The notes: generated by a model not told the origin, from the letters alone. 64,000 nt of DNA from Rhodoferax antarcticus ANT.BR (GCF_001938565.1 NZ_MSYM01000017.1:186001-250000); one strand, 5' to 3'; positions 1 to 9,439 are shown, numbered from the stretch's first letter. Made by a program: numbers and translations.

Positions 1-574
1 CAGTAATATTGCGTTGTGAAACTTTTGCAGTAGGTAGCCAGTAGTCCCAAACCTGTCGCGCCAACATTAACACCCTGTCGGCCGTCTCCAGGGCTCCACG
101 GGCCTCGACTTTTTGTAACACTGCCAACAACTCCATGGGGTGAATCTCCGAGATAGATCGCTCTCCGATCCATGGATATAGGTCGCGTTCCAACTGGCGC
201 AGTGATCTGGCTGCATGGCTTTGGCTCCATTGCGGGGCCTGCTTTGCGTACCACTCGGTCGCTACGGCCTTGAATGTCACCCCGTCCGGCAAGGTGGCCT
301 TGAGCTTATCCACCTTGCGCGCTTGGACTGGATCGGTGCCTGCCGACTTTTGCAGCTTTGCTGCATCGCGGGCTTTTCTCGCCGCCGTGAGGGAGACGAC
401 TGGATAGCTGCCCAGTGCCATTTGCTTTTCAAGACCGGAGATGCGGAATTTCAGAAACCAACGCTTTGAGCCTGCCGGGCTGACTTGCAGGTACATCCCC
501 CCTGAATCAGAAAAGCGAGCGTGCTTCTTGTCTGGTGGGCATGTGGCATTTCGGCATTCAGCATCGGTAAGCAT
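1..574 (-). CDS. P4-type tyrosine recombinase (integrase), N-terminal part, runs off the left edge
   Basis: The reverse strand is open from an ATG at 574 to the window edge, giving 191 residues. Residues 1-80 match the arm-binding DUF4102 domain of P4-like integrases: an SDSGGMYLQV stretch, then SKRWFLKFR, then LGSYPVVSLTAARKAR. Residues 100-190 fit the SAM-like core-binding domain (TFKAVATEWY, then RQLERDLYPWIG). The catalytic Arg-His-Arg-Tyr domain lies outside the window, so activity cannot be judged. The gene begins about 200 bp beyond the 3' end of ssrA and points the same way, the usual layout when an island enters the tmRNA 3' end. Shine-Dalgarno is weak (GGAG about 10 nt upstream). 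The family is sure; whether the gene is intact is unknown. Confidence 0.85.
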   Translation of the reverse strand, partial: MLTDAECRNATCPPDKKHARFSDSGGMYLQVSPAGSKRWFLKFRISGLEKQMALGSYPVVSLTAARKARDAAKLQKSAGTDPVQARKVDKLKATLPDGVTFKAVATEWYAKQAPQWSQSHAARSLRQLERDLYPWIGERSISEIHPMELLAVLQKVEARGALETADRVLMLARQVWDYWLPTAKVSQRNIT

Positions 575-732
575 GTGGGTACGGCTCCAGTGTGGGGGGA
601 TGTTTTTGGGGGTACAAGGTTAAATTCTCCTCCAAATCGTCATTTCTCCCCCCGTTTGTACCCCCTACAAAGCATGGCAGTCAATAGCGGCCCTTATCCT
701 TTGTTGAAATGTATGTGCTTGTTTTACCAATG

Positions 733-768
733 AAAAAGGCCGCTAAGTGTATGTTCTTAGCGGCCTTT
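733..768 (-). terminator. Rho-independent terminator after ssrA
   Basis: A perfect 13-bp inverted repeat (AAAGGCCGCTAAG and its complement, 8-nt loop) is followed on the minus strand by a run of T. It lies 12 nt beyond the ssrA 3' end. The A-run on the other flank would let it work in both directions, so it may also isolate ssrA from the integrase. Confidence 0.8.
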
Positions 769-779
769 GTCGTGCGGTA

Positions 780-1168
780 TGGTGGAGCTGGGGGGATTTG
801 AACCCCCGTCCGCAAACCTTCTTCGAACAGTTCTACATGTGTAGCCGTCTGATTTGGATCTCGCTTTTCACATCGCGCAGTGGCACGCTATGCAAATCGC
901 CAGCAACCTATTTTCTTGACCTGCCCTAAGTTACCCAAGGCAGGCCCAGCCGAATGAAATTACCCCACAGCCTGGATAGCCCGATCTTTCGATCTGACCA
1001 CCCTTGCCCAGCCTATCGGCTTGCTGTTGTGAGGCTCACTAGCAATTAAGCAGCGAGTGCGAAACGTTCGTCGTTTGCAGTTAGTTTTTTTGAATCAGTT
1101 TTACGAGCACATTCAGCTCGACATGCCCTGCTACGCGTCCGAATCCACGTCGAAACCAGTGCAGCCCC
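780..1168 (-). ncRNA. ssrA: tmRNA (one-piece)
   Basis: This RNA rescues stalled ribosomes and tags the unfinished protein for proteolysis. The 5' end GGGGCTG pairs with CAGCTCC before the terminal CCA, forming the alanine-tRNA-like acceptor. The T arm is seen as GGGGTTCAAATCCCC. The reading frame at 1046-1078 (minus) encodes ANDERFALAA and a TAA stop, preceded by the resume alanine GCA. The molecule is continuous, not the permuted two-piece form found in some bacteria. Its 3' end is next to an integrase gene and is probably an island attachment site. Confidence 0.95.
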
Positions 1169-1177
1169 AAGCCGTTG

Positions 1178-1204
1178 ATTTTAGGGCTAAGCGATCAATT
1201 GCAA
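1178..1204 (-). promoter_or_regulatory. Probable ssrA promoter
   Basis: On the minus strand TTGCAA (1199-1204) and TAAAAT (1178-1183) are separated by 15 nt, and the -10 box ends 10 nt before the tmRNA 5' end. The -35 box overlaps the end of gph. The spacer is shorter than ideal, so the -10 box is the better-supported half. Confidence 0.45.
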
Positions 1205-1864
1205 GAGCTCTCTTGCAGAATTAATCGTGGCGTGGGCGCCCCACTGGCTAGTATCTGACTTCTGCCCCAGATAACCGTAGGTGACAGCCACCGTTGCCAT
1301 ACCTGCCGCCAGGCCGGCCACGATGTCGCGCTCGTCGTCGCCAACGTAGACACAGCGCCCGGGCTCAACATTCAAACGCCGCGCTGCCTCAAGCAAAGGC
1401 AGCGGGTGCGGCTTGGCGTGCGAAGTGGTGTCGCCGCTGATGATGGTACCAGCCGTTGCAAACAAAGGCATGGCGCCAGTAAGAGGTATTGTGAAACGCG
1501 ATGCCTTGTTAGTGACCACGCCCCATGGCGTTCCGCGCTGTACCAGATCACTCAGCAATTCAGCTACACCCGGAAAGATCAGGGTGTTCTGCGTCAGGCG
1601 CTGCTCGTAGTTGGCAAAAAATTCTTCGCGCAGCACCTCATAGTCCATATGGTCTGGCTTTATACCAAAGGCAATACCCAACATGCCGCGCGCGCCAGCA
1701 CCCGCCATGGGGCGATAAGTTGACATTTCAATGGAAGGCAGCCCGCGGATGGTGCGCATGGCGTCAGCCGCAGCACCCAGGTCAGGAGCGCTGTCGATCA
1801 GCGTGCCGTCCAGATCGAACAGCACCGCCTGAACATCGGTAAAGCACGCGTTACAGCTCAACAC
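1187..1864 (-). CDS. gph: Phosphoglycolate phosphatase (HAD superfamily)
   Basis: It hydrolyses 2-phosphoglycolate, a toxic by-product of DNA repair and oxygenase reactions. The 225-residue protein has all HAD motifs: nucleophile DLDGT at 17-21, TNK at 118-120, KPHP at 151-154 and GDDERD at 175-180. The start is GTG at 1864; no ATG gives a complete motif I. It begins 10 bp after ubiG ends, and the ubiG-gph pair recurs in Comamonadaceae. HAD enzymes vary in substrate, but the ubiG context and the length fit Gph well. Confidence 0.85.
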   Translation of the reverse strand: MLSCNACFTDVQAVLFDLDGTLIDSAPDLGAAADAMRTIRGLPSIEMSTYRPMAGAGARGMLGIAFGIKPDHMDYEVLREEFFANYEQRLTQNTLIFPGVAELLSDLVQRGTPWGVVTNKASRFTIPLTGAMPLFATAGTIISGDTTSHAKPHPLPLLEAARRLNVEPGRCVYVGDDERDIVAGLAAGMATVAVTYGYLGQKSDTSQWGAHATINSARELLQLIA

Positions 1865-1874
1865 GTTCCAGCAA

Positions 1875-2585
1875 TCAGGTTGGTTTCTGGACCGCCAGCA
1901 TGTAATTGACGCTGGTGTCTGCGTTGAGCCAGAACCGCTTGGTAAACGGGTTGTAAGACAAGCCCTTGCTGTGCGACACCGTTAGCCCGGCAGTGCGGCA
2001 AAAGCCAGCCAGTTCGCTGGGGCGGATCAACTTGGCGTATTCATGGGTACCGCGCGGCACCATGTTGAGCACATACTCGGCGCCAAAAATAGCCATCACA
2101 AAAGACTTTGGACTGCGGTTGATGGTGGAGAAAAATACCCAGCCGCCCGGTTTGACCAGTGCCGCGCACGCGCTCACCACCGATGCGGGGTCGGGCACGT
2201 GTTCCAGCATTTCCATGCAGGTGACCGCATCAAAACTCTCGGGGCTTTCCGCTGCCAAGGCCTCGGCGCTGATTTCGCGGTACTGGACGTTTTGGGTTTG
2301 CGCGTCAAGGGCGTGCAATTGCGCCATACGCAACACCTTGGTGGACAAATCAATACCCGTGGCAGTAGCCCCAGACCGGGCAATGGCGTCAGTCAGAATG
2401 CCGCCGCCACAACCCACATCCAGCACAGTCATACCCTTCAGGGGGCACAGGCTGTTGATCCAGCCGAGCCGCAGCGGGTTGATCTTGTGCAGGGCGTGCA
2501 TTTCACCTTCAGGGTCCCACCAGTGGAGCGCTAGTTCGGAAAATCGGGCCAGTTCAGCCGCGTCAGCATTGAGTGTCGTATTCAT
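1875..2585 (-). CDS. ubiG: Ubiquinone biosynthesis O-methyltransferase
   Basis: It carries out both SAM-dependent O-methylations in ubiquinone synthesis. The 236-residue length is usual. SAM motif I, VLDVGCGGG, is at 54-62. The N-terminus (ELARFSELALHWWDPEGEM, then LHKINPLRLGWI) is the typical UbiG signature. The gene is followed at once by gph. No own terminator is seen between them, so they are probably co-transcribed. Confidence 0.95.
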   Translation of the reverse strand: MNTTLNADAAELARFSELALHWWDPEGEMHALHKINPLRLGWINSLCPLKGMTVLDVGCGGGILTDAIARSGATATGIDLSTKVLRMAQLHALDAQTQNVQYREISAEALAAESPESFDAVTCMEMLEHVPDPASVVSACAALVKPGGWVFFSTINRSPKSFVMAIFGAEYVLNMVPRGTHEYAKLIRPSELAGFCRTAGLTVSHSKGLSYNPFTKRFWLNADTSVNYMLAVQKPT

Positions 2586-2648
2586 AGACGAATTATCGGA
2601 AATTTACGCTGAAAAACTCTTAAGGGGGTCTTTGAACCCTTAAAAAAC

Positions 2649-2673
2649 AAAACCCACCGCAAGGGTGGGTTTT
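2649..2673 (-). terminator. Terminator after the HiPIP gene
   Basis: A 10-bp inverted repeat, AAAACCCACC and its complement, has a short GCAAG loop. On the minus strand it runs into a T-rich stretch. It lies 19 bp beyond the HiPIP stop and before ubiG, so ubiG probably has its own promoter. Confidence 0.75.
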
Positions 2674-2691
2674 GGCGTCAGGAGAACTGAC

Positions 2692-2994
2692 TTACGCAGC
2701 TTTCTTGGCGTAAGCGCTACACCAGCCTTTAGCTGTTACGTCTTTGCCGGGAAACAGCGGGCAGCCGCCTTGAGGAGCGGTTTTACCTTGGTACAAAGCG
2801 CAGTTGCTGCACATTTGGTCCTTGGTGTGCTTGGGATATTTTTTTGAATCTGCCTGCGTGGTATCGGCAACATAGCCCAAGCTCTTGGCGGTGGCGTCTG
2901 TTTCAGCAACCATAGGAGCAGCCATGGCCACACCAGATGCCAGTGCGCTGGTACCGATAACTGATTGCAAAATGAATACGCGACGATTTGTCAT
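2692..2994 (-). CDS. High-potential iron-sulfur protein (HiPIP), periplasmic
   Basis: This is a small [4Fe-4S](3+/2+) electron carrier. The 100-residue precursor has a Tat-type signal with twin arginines at 4-5 and a hydrophobic stretch, with probable cleavage after the Ala-rich AMA near residue 26. The four cluster cysteines are C62, C65, C78 and C92 in the typical order CSNC, GGCPLFPG, GWC. HiPIPs carry electrons between the bc1 complex and reaction centres or oxidases in purple bacteria and relatives; the partner here cannot be read from this window. The gene is a single unit with its own terminator. Confidence 0.93.
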   Translation of the reverse strand: MTNRRVFILQSVIGTSALASGVAMAAPMVAETDATAKSLGYVADTTQADSKKYPKHTKDQMCSNCALYQGKTAPQGGCPLFPGKDVTAKGWCSAYAKKAA

Positions 2995-3235
2995 GGAGAT
3001 ATTTCCTTTGTTGTTGAAAAGACTGCGGCTGTGACACCTAATTTTCAGCTGCGGGGAGCATTGTCAGTCTTGTTGGGCTGGCTGTCATTGCAATTTGTCA
3101 AATAACCAATTAATTAAGTCGATTGTTAACTGATCCGCACACTATTGGGCTGTCTGCGAGACGCCTGTTTTTTGATGCGTTGAAGCGAAACAAGTTCAAT
3201 CGCTTGGTGACATACACACAAAAATCCGACAAAGG

Positions 3236-4255
3236 TCAGGCCAGCAGTTGCTGCTCAAAAGCCGCCTTCAACTCGTTGACAGCAGGCTGAGCCAGCCGGT
3301 TACCCACTTGCGATACCACGCGGCCTGAGCACTGGTTGGCAAGCCAAGCCGCCTGCAAATGACTGTGACCATGCGTCACAGCATACAAAAAGGCACCCGC
3401 GAACATGTCGCCTGCGCCATTGGTGTCAATGGCTTTGACCTGGGCTGCGGGAACTTCGGTGCGCTGGTCGCCTTCGATCACGATGCAGCCTTTGGCACTG
3501 CGTGTAAGGCACGCCACCCGCGCTTGGCGGCTGAGCTGCTGGCAGATTTGTGTCAGATCCTGAAAACCGCACCACACTTGGGCTTCCTCTTCGTTGCAGA
3601 ACAGATAGTCAACCATGCCGGTCTCTGCGGTGCCCACCATCGCGTCCAGCCCGGCCCGGCAGAAGTTGATCATGGTCATGTCGCTCAGCGTGGTGGCCAA
3701 TGCCGCGCCGGCTTCGCGGGCGATTTGACGGCCTTTGAGGGCTGCGGCCAGACCCGTCTTTGATGCGGCCAGGTAGCCTTCCATGTAATAGACCTTGGAC
3801 TTGGCGATGTCATGCGGGTGCAGCGCAGTGACGTCAATGTCGGCTGTGGCCCCCAGAAAAGTGCTCATGCTGCGTTCGGCATCAGGGGTCACCATCACAA
3901 TGCAACTGCCTGTCTGCCCTTCTGGTGCGCGGGTATGGGTCAAGTTGGTGGCTACGCCATGGCAGAGCAAATCCTGGGCATAAAAAGCGCCCAATTCGTC
4001 GTCGGCCACGCGGCAAGAGTAAAAAGCCTTACCGCCAAGTTGGGCCAATGCCACCACGGTGTTACCTGCTGAGCCGCCGCCTGTGCGGTGTACCGGCAAA
4101 CCGGAAACGTGGCTGAGCAGTTCGGCACGACGGGCAGAGTCAATCAGCGTCATGTGGCGTTTTTCGACGCCGGCGGTCAGCAACTGCGCCTCAGACACGT
4201 CGTACTGCGAGTCCACCAGCGCATTGCCAATGGCATAAATGTCGTAGTGGCTCAT
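3236..4255 (-). CDS. PfkB-family carbohydrate/nucleoside kinase (adenosine kinase-like)
   Basis: This 339-residue ribokinase-fold enzyme has the sugar-binding GGGSAGN at 59-65 and the anion-hole DTNGAGD at 277-283, D283 being the expected catalytic base. The frame is open further upstream into fpr, but ATG 4255 gives the standard N-terminus (MSHYDIYAIGNALVD) and begins 3 bp after the fpr stop. Proteins of this type are often named adenosine kinase, yet the substrate is unproved. It is tightly coupled to fpr, with no obvious pathway link. Confidence 0.8.
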   Translation of the reverse strand: MSHYDIYAIGNALVDSQYDVSEAQLLTAGVEKRHMTLIDSARRAELLSHVSGLPVHRTGGGSAGNTVVALAQLGGKAFYSCRVADDELGAFYAQDLLCHGVATNLTHTRAPEGQTGSCIVMVTPDAERSMSTFLGATADIDVTALHPHDIAKSKVYYMEGYLAASKTGLAAALKGRQIAREAGAALATTLSDMTMINFCRAGLDAMVGTAETGMVDYLFCNEEEAQVWCGFQDLTQICQQLSRQARVACLTRSAKGCIVIEGDQRTEVPAAQVKAIDTNGAGDMFAGAFLYAVTHGHSHLQAAWLANQCSGRVVSQVGNRLAQPAVNELKAAFEQQLLA

Positions 4256-4257
4256 GC

Positions 4258-5031
4258 TTATTGCTCCACAAAAGCGCGTTCCACCACAAAGTCGCCCGGC
4301 TTGGTGGTATTGCCTTCCAGAAAGCCACGGCTTTCCAGCAGATGTTTCATGTCTTTCAGCAGCGCCGGGCTGCCGCAAAGCATGGCGCGGTCATGTTCGG
4401 GGTCAAACTGGGGCATGCCCAAATCTGTTTGCAGCTTGCCTGACTCGAGCAGTGCGGTGATACGACCTTGGTTTTTGAACAGTTGGCGGGTCACTGTGGG
4501 GTAATACAGCATTTGCGCGGTGACCATCTCACCTAGGAACTCATGATCAGGCAATTCTTGGGTCAAGTAATCGTGATAGGCCAGCTCGGCGATCTCACGC
4601 ACACCATGAACCAAAATGACTTTTTCAAACTTTTCGTAAGTTTCCGGGTCGCGAATGATGCTCAGAAATGGTGCCAAGCCAGTGCCAGTTCCAAACAAGT
4701 ACAGGTTTTTGCCAGGGAGCAGGTAGTCAATCAGCAACGTGCCTGTGGGTTTTTTGCCGACGACAATTTTGTCACCCACCTGAATGTGCTGCAGCCGGGA
4801 GGTGAGTGGCCCGTCTTGCACCTTGATGCTCAAAAACTCCAGATGATCTTCGTAATTGGCGCTGACGATGCTGTAGGCGCGCAGCAGAGGTTTGCCGTCC
4901 ACTCGCAGGCCGATCATGGTGAAGTGGCCGTTTGAGAAACGCAACGCCTGGTCTCGCGTGGTGGTAAAGCTGAACAGCCGGTCGGTCCAATGGTGAACGC
5001 TTAAAACGGTTTCATTCAAAAATGCACTCAT
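4258..5031 (-). CDS. fpr: Ferredoxin/flavodoxin-NADP+ reductase
   Basis: It moves electrons between NADPH and ferredoxin or flavodoxin using FAD. The 257-residue length is that of the bacterial subclass. FAD-binding RAYS is at 51-54 and the NADP-binding GTGTGLAPF at 114-122. The C-terminus FVVERAFVEQ, continuing beyond the FAD-stacking aromatic, fits this subclass. It is first in a two-gene unit with the PfkB kinase. Confidence 0.93.
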   Translation of the reverse strand: MSAFLNETVLSVHHWTDRLFSFTTTRDQALRFSNGHFTMIGLRVDGKPLLRAYSIVSANYEDHLEFLSIKVQDGPLTSRLQHIQVGDKIVVGKKPTGTLLIDYLLPGKNLYLFGTGTGLAPFLSIIRDPETYEKFEKVILVHGVREIAELAYHDYLTQELPDHEFLGEMVTAQMLYYPTVTRQLFKNQGRITALLESGKLQTDLGMPQFDPEHDRAMLCGSPALLKDMKHLLESRGFLEGNTTKPGDFVVERAFVEQ

Positions 5032-5129
5032 GGATCGCCTTCAAGTGTGGGTAAACAAAAGTTTGCGAGTTTATAAGGCCAGGCCATGTGGGGCCTGACA
5101 CAAATCAACTCAGCACGAAAATTAGTTGA

Positions 5130-5178
5130 TAAATTGACCTATAGCCCTTACATCATAAGGGCTATTAGCTATTAGGTT
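5130..5178 (-). repeat. Dispersed repeat A, copy between alaS and fpr
   Basis: Read on the minus strand it is AATAGCTAATAGCCC, then TTATGATG, then TAAGGGCTATAGGTC. The inner part is a near-perfect palindrome (TAGCCCTTA and TAAGGGCTA). It lies just after the alaS stop and may act as its terminator, though no long T-run follows. Confidence 0.7.
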
Positions 5179-5186
5179 AGTAGCAT

Positions 5187-7817
5187 TTAAAGCTTTGACT
5201 CGACCCAAGCGGTGACGCTGGCCAGTGCCTCATTCAGTTTGGCAGGCTCGGTGCCGCCAGCCATGGCCATGTCTGGCTTGCCGCCGCCCTTGCCGCCAAC
5301 TTGTGCCGCAACAAAGTTCACCAACTCACCCGCCTTGACGCGCGCAGTGGTATCAGCGGTCACGCCCACGGCGATCTGCACCTTGGCACCGTCGACAACG
5401 CCGAGCACGATGACTGCGGTTTTCAGCTTGTCTTTGAGCTTGTCCATGGTGTCGCGCAGGGTTTTCACGTCAGCACCGTCAAGCTTAGCCACCAGCAGCT
5501 TCACGCCCTTGATGTCCTGCGCTTGGTTCACCAGCTCGTCGCCCTGGGCGCTGGCCAGCCGGCCTTTGAGGGCGGCCAGCTCCTTGTCCAGGGATTTGAT
5601 GTGCTCCAGCACCGAGGTGATGCGCTCATTCACCTCAGCCACCGGGGCTTTCAGCATACCAGCGGCCTGGCCCACCGTGTCTTCCAGATGCTGCAGGTAA
5701 TGCAGCGCGTTTTCACCGGTGACGGCCTCAATGCGGCGCACCCCAGAGGCAACGCCACTCTCTGCTATCACTTTAAACAAGCCGATGTCGCCGGTGCGCT
5801 GCACATGGGTGCCGCCGCACAGCTCGCGGCTGCTGCCGATGTCGAGCACACGCACGGTTTCGCCGTACTTTTCGCCAAACAGCATCATCGCGCCAGTCTG
5901 CTGGGCAGACTCAATGTCCATCACGCGGGCTTGCGTCGCCGCGTTGCTCCAAATTTCAGCGTTAACGCGGGCTTCAATCTCGCGGATTTCGGCATCCGTC
6001 ACTGGGGCGTTGTGGGCAAAGTCAAAACGCGTGCGCTCCGGGTTCACCAAACTGCCCTTTTGCTGAACGTGGCCGCCCAGCACCTCGCGCAGCGCTTTGT
6101 GCATCAGGTGCGTGACCGAATGGTTGCGCACAGTGGCCGCGCGCAGACTGGCGTTGACGTGGGCGGTGACACCATCGCCCACTTTCAGGCTACCGGACTT
6201 CAGGGTGCCGTGGTGCGCAAATACATCCGACTTGATTTTTTGGGTGTCCTGCACATCAAACAAGGCGTGGTCGGAAAAGATCGCACCGGTATCGCCCACC
6301 TGCCCGCCACTCTCGCCATAAAACGGCGTGGTGGCCAAGACGACCACGCCAGATTGACCTTCTTTTAGGGCCTCAGCCCTTATACCGTCTGCGTAGATAG
6401 CTACAACTTCTGTAGTGGTAGTGAGGTGCTCGTAGCCGACAAATTCATTGCCCGCACCGGTGTATTCCAGCGCCTTGTCTTGCTTGAACTTGCCTGCCGC
6501 GCGGCCCTTGGCTTTTTGCGCTTGCATGGCGGCGTGGAAACCGGCTTCGTTCACCGTCAACCCGCGCTCGCGGCACACGTCGGCAGACAGGTCCAGCGGG
6601 AAGCCAAACGTGTCGTGCAGCTTGAAAGCCACATCGCCCGGCAGCACCTTGACATCCCCCGCCAGGGCTTCGTCCAGAATCTGCATGCCGATTTCCAGCG
6701 TTTCATAGAACCGCTCTTCTTCCACCCGCAGCACATCCATGATGCGCACCGCTTGCGCGGCCAGGCTCGGGTAGGCATCGCCCATCTGCGTCACCAGGTC
6801 TGGCACCAGCTTGTGGAAAAACGGCGTCTTTTGGCCCAACTTGTAGCCGTGGCGAATGGCGCGGCGGATGATGCGGCGCTGCACATAGCCCCTGCCCTCG
6901 TTGCTGGGCAATACGCCGTCGCTCACCAAAAATGCGGTGGCACGGATGTGGTCGGCAATGACTTTGAGCGATGGATTCTTCAGATCTGCAGTGTGGGTTT
7001 CATGCGCAGCAGCCTTGATCAACGCGTCAAAAATGTCGATGTCGTAGTTGCTGTGCACATGCTGCAGAATAGCCGCCAGGCGCTCCAGGCCCATGCCGGT
7101 ATCCACACAGGGTGCGGGCAGCGGCGTGACTGTGCCGTCTTCGGCCATGTCGAACTGCATGAACACGTTGTTCCAGATCTCGATAAACCGGTCGCCGTCT
7201 TCGTCCGGGCTGCCGGGCGGGCCGCCAGGAATGTGGTCGCCATGGTCGTAAAAGATTTCGGAGCATGGGCCACACGGGCCGGTGTCAGCCATCATCCAGA
7301 AGTTGTCCGACTTGTAGCGTGCGCCCTTGTTGTCGCCGATGCGGATCACGCGGTCAGCAGGCAAGCCAATTTCCTTGGTCCAGATGTCATAGGCTTCATC
7401 ATCTTCGGCATACACCGTGGCCAGCAGGCGCTCTTTGGGGAGTTTGTAGACCTCGGTCAGCAGTTCCCAGGCCCACTTGAGCGACTCACGCTTGAAATAG
7501 TCACCAAAGCTCCAGTTACCCAGCATCTCAAAAAACGTGTGGTGGCGGGCGGTGTAGCCGACGTTTTCCAGATCGTTGTGCTTGCCACCGGCGCGCAGGC
7601 AGGCCTGCACAGACGCCGCGCGAACGTAGCTGCGTTTGTCGGTGCCCAAAAACACGTCCTTGAACTGCACCATGCCCGAGTTGGTGAACATCAGCGTCGG
7701 GTCGTTGCCGGGCACCAGCGGGCTCGACGCCACCACGGTGTGACTTTTGGAGGCAAAGAAGTCGAGGAAGGTCTTGCGGATATCAGCAACGCTGATCGGG
7801 GCGGCAGTGGAATGCAT
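5187..7817 (-). CDS. alaS: Alanine-tRNA ligase
   Basis: It charges tRNA-Ala and edits mischarged Ser and Gly. At 876 residues it matches E. coli AlaS. The class II core occupies residues 1-250, with [18 protein letters not shown] at 91-108. The editing-site zinc ligands are at HSVTH 566-570 and CGGTH 667-671. The C-terminal C-Ala domain is complete ([14 protein letters not shown] near the end). Oddity: codons 471-486 ([12 protein letters not shown]) are encoded by an in-frame copy of the dispersed repeat A. The gene stands alone, divergent from gabT. Confidence 0.97.
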   Translation of the reverse strand: MHSTAAPISVADIRKTFLDFFASKSHTVVASSPLVPGNDPTLMFTNSGMVQFKDVFLGTDKRSYVRAASVQACLRAGGKHNDLENVGYTARHHTFFEMLGNWSFGDYFKRESLKWAWELLTEVYKLPKERLLATVYAEDDEAYDIWTKEIGLPADRVIRIGDNKGARYKSDNFWMMADTGPCGPCSEIFYDHGDHIPGGPPGSPDEDGDRFIEIWNNVFMQFDMAEDGTVTPLPAPCVDTGMGLERLAAILQHVHSNYDIDIFDALIKAAAHETHTADLKNPSLKVIADHIRATAFLVSDGVLPSNEGRGYVQRRIIRRAIRHGYKLGQKTPFFHKLVPDLVTQMGDAYPSLAAQAVRIMDVLRVEEERFYETLEIGMQILDEALAGDVKVLPGDVAFKLHDTFGFPLDLSADVCRERGLTVNEAGFHAAMQAQKAKGRAAGKFKQDKALEYTGAGNEFVGYEHLTTTTEVVAIYADGIRAEALKEGQSGVVVLATTPFYGESGGQVGDTGAIFSDHALFDVQDTQKIKSDVFAHHGTLKSGSLKVGDGVTAHVNASLRAATVRNHSVTHLMHKALREVLGGHVQQKGSLVNPERTRFDFAHNAPVTDAEIREIEARVNAEIWSNAATQARVMDIESAQQTGAMMLFGEKYGETVRVLDIGSSRELCGGTHVQRTGDIGLFKVIAESGVASGVRRIEAVTGENALHYLQHLEDTVGQAAGMLKAPVAEVNERITSVLEHIKSLDKELAALKGRLASAQGDELVNQAQDIKGVKLLVAKLDGADVKTLRDTMDKLKDKLKTAVIVLGVVDGAKVQIAVGVTADTTARVKAGELVNFVAAQVGGKGGGKPDMAMAGGTEPAKLNEALASVTAWVESKL
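6363..6410 (-). repeat. Dispersed repeat A inside alaS
   Basis: On the coding strand it reads GTAGCTATCTACGCAGACGG, then TATAAGGGCTGAGGCC, close to the intergenic copies. It is in frame and adds about 14 codons between the aminoacylation and editing regions. Confidence 0.6.
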
Positions 7818-7952
7818 GGATTTAATCTAAAGATGAAATAGCGCCATAAACAGCATGGCTTTGAGGGCGTTGCAGCGCTGGGCAACGGGCTATTTTAGGC
7901 GCACAGGCACCCGGCAACAGCCGCACCCGCTTGCCAGTGGCCCCAAGGTGGT

Positions 7953-7974
7953 AACGACAACGACAACGACAACG
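7953..7974. repeat. AACGAC hexamer repeat, 3.7 units
   Basis: A short perfect tandem of AACGAC lies in the 229-bp divergent spacer between alaS and gabT, about 75 bp upstream of the gabT start. It could vary in length by slippage; no function is shown. Confidence 0.7.
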
Positions 7975-8046
7975 CGATCATGCGGCAGCGGCCAAGCGCT
8001 CTATAGTTCAGCCTGCAATAGACACCACCGTCACAGGAGAAGCAAA

Positions 8047-9336
8047 TTGACTACCCACCCAAGCACCAACGCCGCCCTGATGGCCCGCCGCCGCGCCGCC
8101 ATTCCCCGAGGCGTCGGCCAAAGCCATGAAATCTTCATCGCCCGTGGCGAGAACGCCGAGGTGTGGGACGTGGAAGGCCGCCGCTACATCGACTTTGCCG
8201 GGGGCATTGCGGTGCTCAACACCGGCCACTGCCGCCCCGAGATCGTCGAGGCGGTCAAAAAGCAGCTTGACCTCTTCACCCACACTTGCTTTCAAGTACT
8301 GGCCTACGAGCCTTATGTGGAACTGGCCGAGCGCATCAACGCGCTGGCACCGGGCAGCTTTGACAAAAAAACGCTGTTTTTGTCAACCGGGGCGGAAGCC
8401 GTGGAAAACGCCATCAAGATCGCCCGCGCTCACACCAAACGTAGCGCGGTGATTGCGTTCACCAGCGGTTACCACGGCCGCACCCTGCTCACCTTGGGGC
8501 TCACCGGCAAGGTGGCGCCCTACAAGCTGGGTTTTGGGCCTTTTCCCAACGAAATCTTCCACGCCCAATTCCCGAACGCCCTGCACGGCGTGAGCGTGGA
8601 CGACGCCATCGCCTCCATCGAGCTGATCTTCAAAAACGACGTGGAAGCCAGCCGTGTGGCGGCCATCATCGTCGAGCCGGTGCAGGGTGAAGGCGGCTTC
8701 AACGTAGCCCCGTTTGACTTTTTGCAGCGGCTGCGCGCCTTGTGCGACCAGCACGGTATTTTGCTGATTGCTGACGAAATCCAGACCGGCGCAGGCCGCA
8801 CCGGCACCTGGTTTGCCATCGAACAAAGCGGTGTCGCGCCCGACATGATCACCATGGCCAAATCCATGGGCGGGGGTTACCCGATTTCTGGCGTGGTGGG
8901 CCGTGCCGAGGTGATGGACGCCCCCGCTGCCGGTGGCCTGGGCGGCACCTACGCTGGCAGCCCCGTTGCTTGTGCTGCGGCGCTGGCGGTGCTGGAGGTG
9001 TTTGAAAAAGACCAACTACTGGCGCGCAGCCGCAATCTGGGTAACCATCTGATGCGCAGTTTGCAAGCCATGGCGGCCAAAGACGCGCGCATTTGCGAGG
9101 TACGCGGTCTGGGGGCGATGGTCGCCATTGAGCTCTGCAAAGCGGGTGACGCCCACCAGCCCGATGCAGATTTGGCCAAAGCGCTGGCTGCCGAGGCCAC
9201 CAAGCGGGGTCTGATCCTGCTGACTTGCGGCACCTATGGCAACGTGGTGCGTATCCTGGTGCCGCTCACCGCCAGCGATGCCATCGTCAACGAAGGCCTG
9301 GACATCATCCAAGCCAGCCTGACTGCCTTGTGCTGA
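8047..9336 (+). CDS. gabT: 4-aminobutyrate aminotransferase
   Basis: This PLP enzyme converts GABA and 2-oxoglutarate to succinate semialdehyde and glutamate. It has 429 residues. The PLP lysine is K272 in TMAKSMGGGYP, the cofactor aspartate D243 in IADEIQTGAGRTG, and the phosphate site STGAEA at 113-118. The frame is open from 7855, but AGGAG seven bases before TTG 8047 gives the standard N-terminus (MTTHPSTNAALMARR). It is followed by gabD, with a repeat A copy in the 103-bp gap. Confidence 0.93.
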   Translation: MTTHPSTNAALMARRRAAIPRGVGQSHEIFIARGENAEVWDVEGRRYIDFAGGIAVLNTGHCRPEIVEAVKKQLDLFTHTCFQVLAYEPYVELAERINALAPGSFDKKTLFLSTGAEAVENAIKIARAHTKRSAVIAFTSGYHGRTLLTLGLTGKVAPYKLGFGPFPNEIFHAQFPNALHGVSVDDAIASIELIFKNDVEASRVAAIIVEPVQGEGGFNVAPFDFLQRLRALCDQHGILLIADEIQTGAGRTGTWFAIEQSGVAPDMITMAKSMGGGYPISGVVGRAEVMDAPAAGGLGGTYAGSPVACAAALAVLEVFEKDQLLARSRNLGNHLMRSLQAMAAKDARICEVRGLGAMVAIELCKAGDAHQPDADLAKALAAEATKRGLILLTCGTYGNVVRILVPLTASDAIVNEGLDIIQASLTALC

Positions 9337-9370
9337 ACTGACCTGACCTGAATTGCTCTTAATCAGTATC

Positions 9371-9428
9371 AACTTAATAGCTACTCGCGCTTTATCTATA
9401 AGGGCTAGAGTCACATTTCTTATATATT
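9371..9428 (+). repeat. Dispersed repeat A between gabT and gabD
   Basis: It reads TAGCTACTCGCGCTTTATC, then TATAAGGGCTAGAG, then ATTTCTTATATA. It is almost identical to the copy at 45081-45148. Its 3' edge directly precedes the gabD ribosome-binding site GGAG. Confidence 0.85.
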
Positions 9429-9439
9429 TTGGAGACAAC

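Noticed and set aside
6426-7841. 471-codon open frame on the plus strand across alaS, and another at 5301-6368
   Set aside because: Both are antisense shadows of alaS in GC-rich DNA; the translations are rich in His, Gln, Val and Ala with no known domain.
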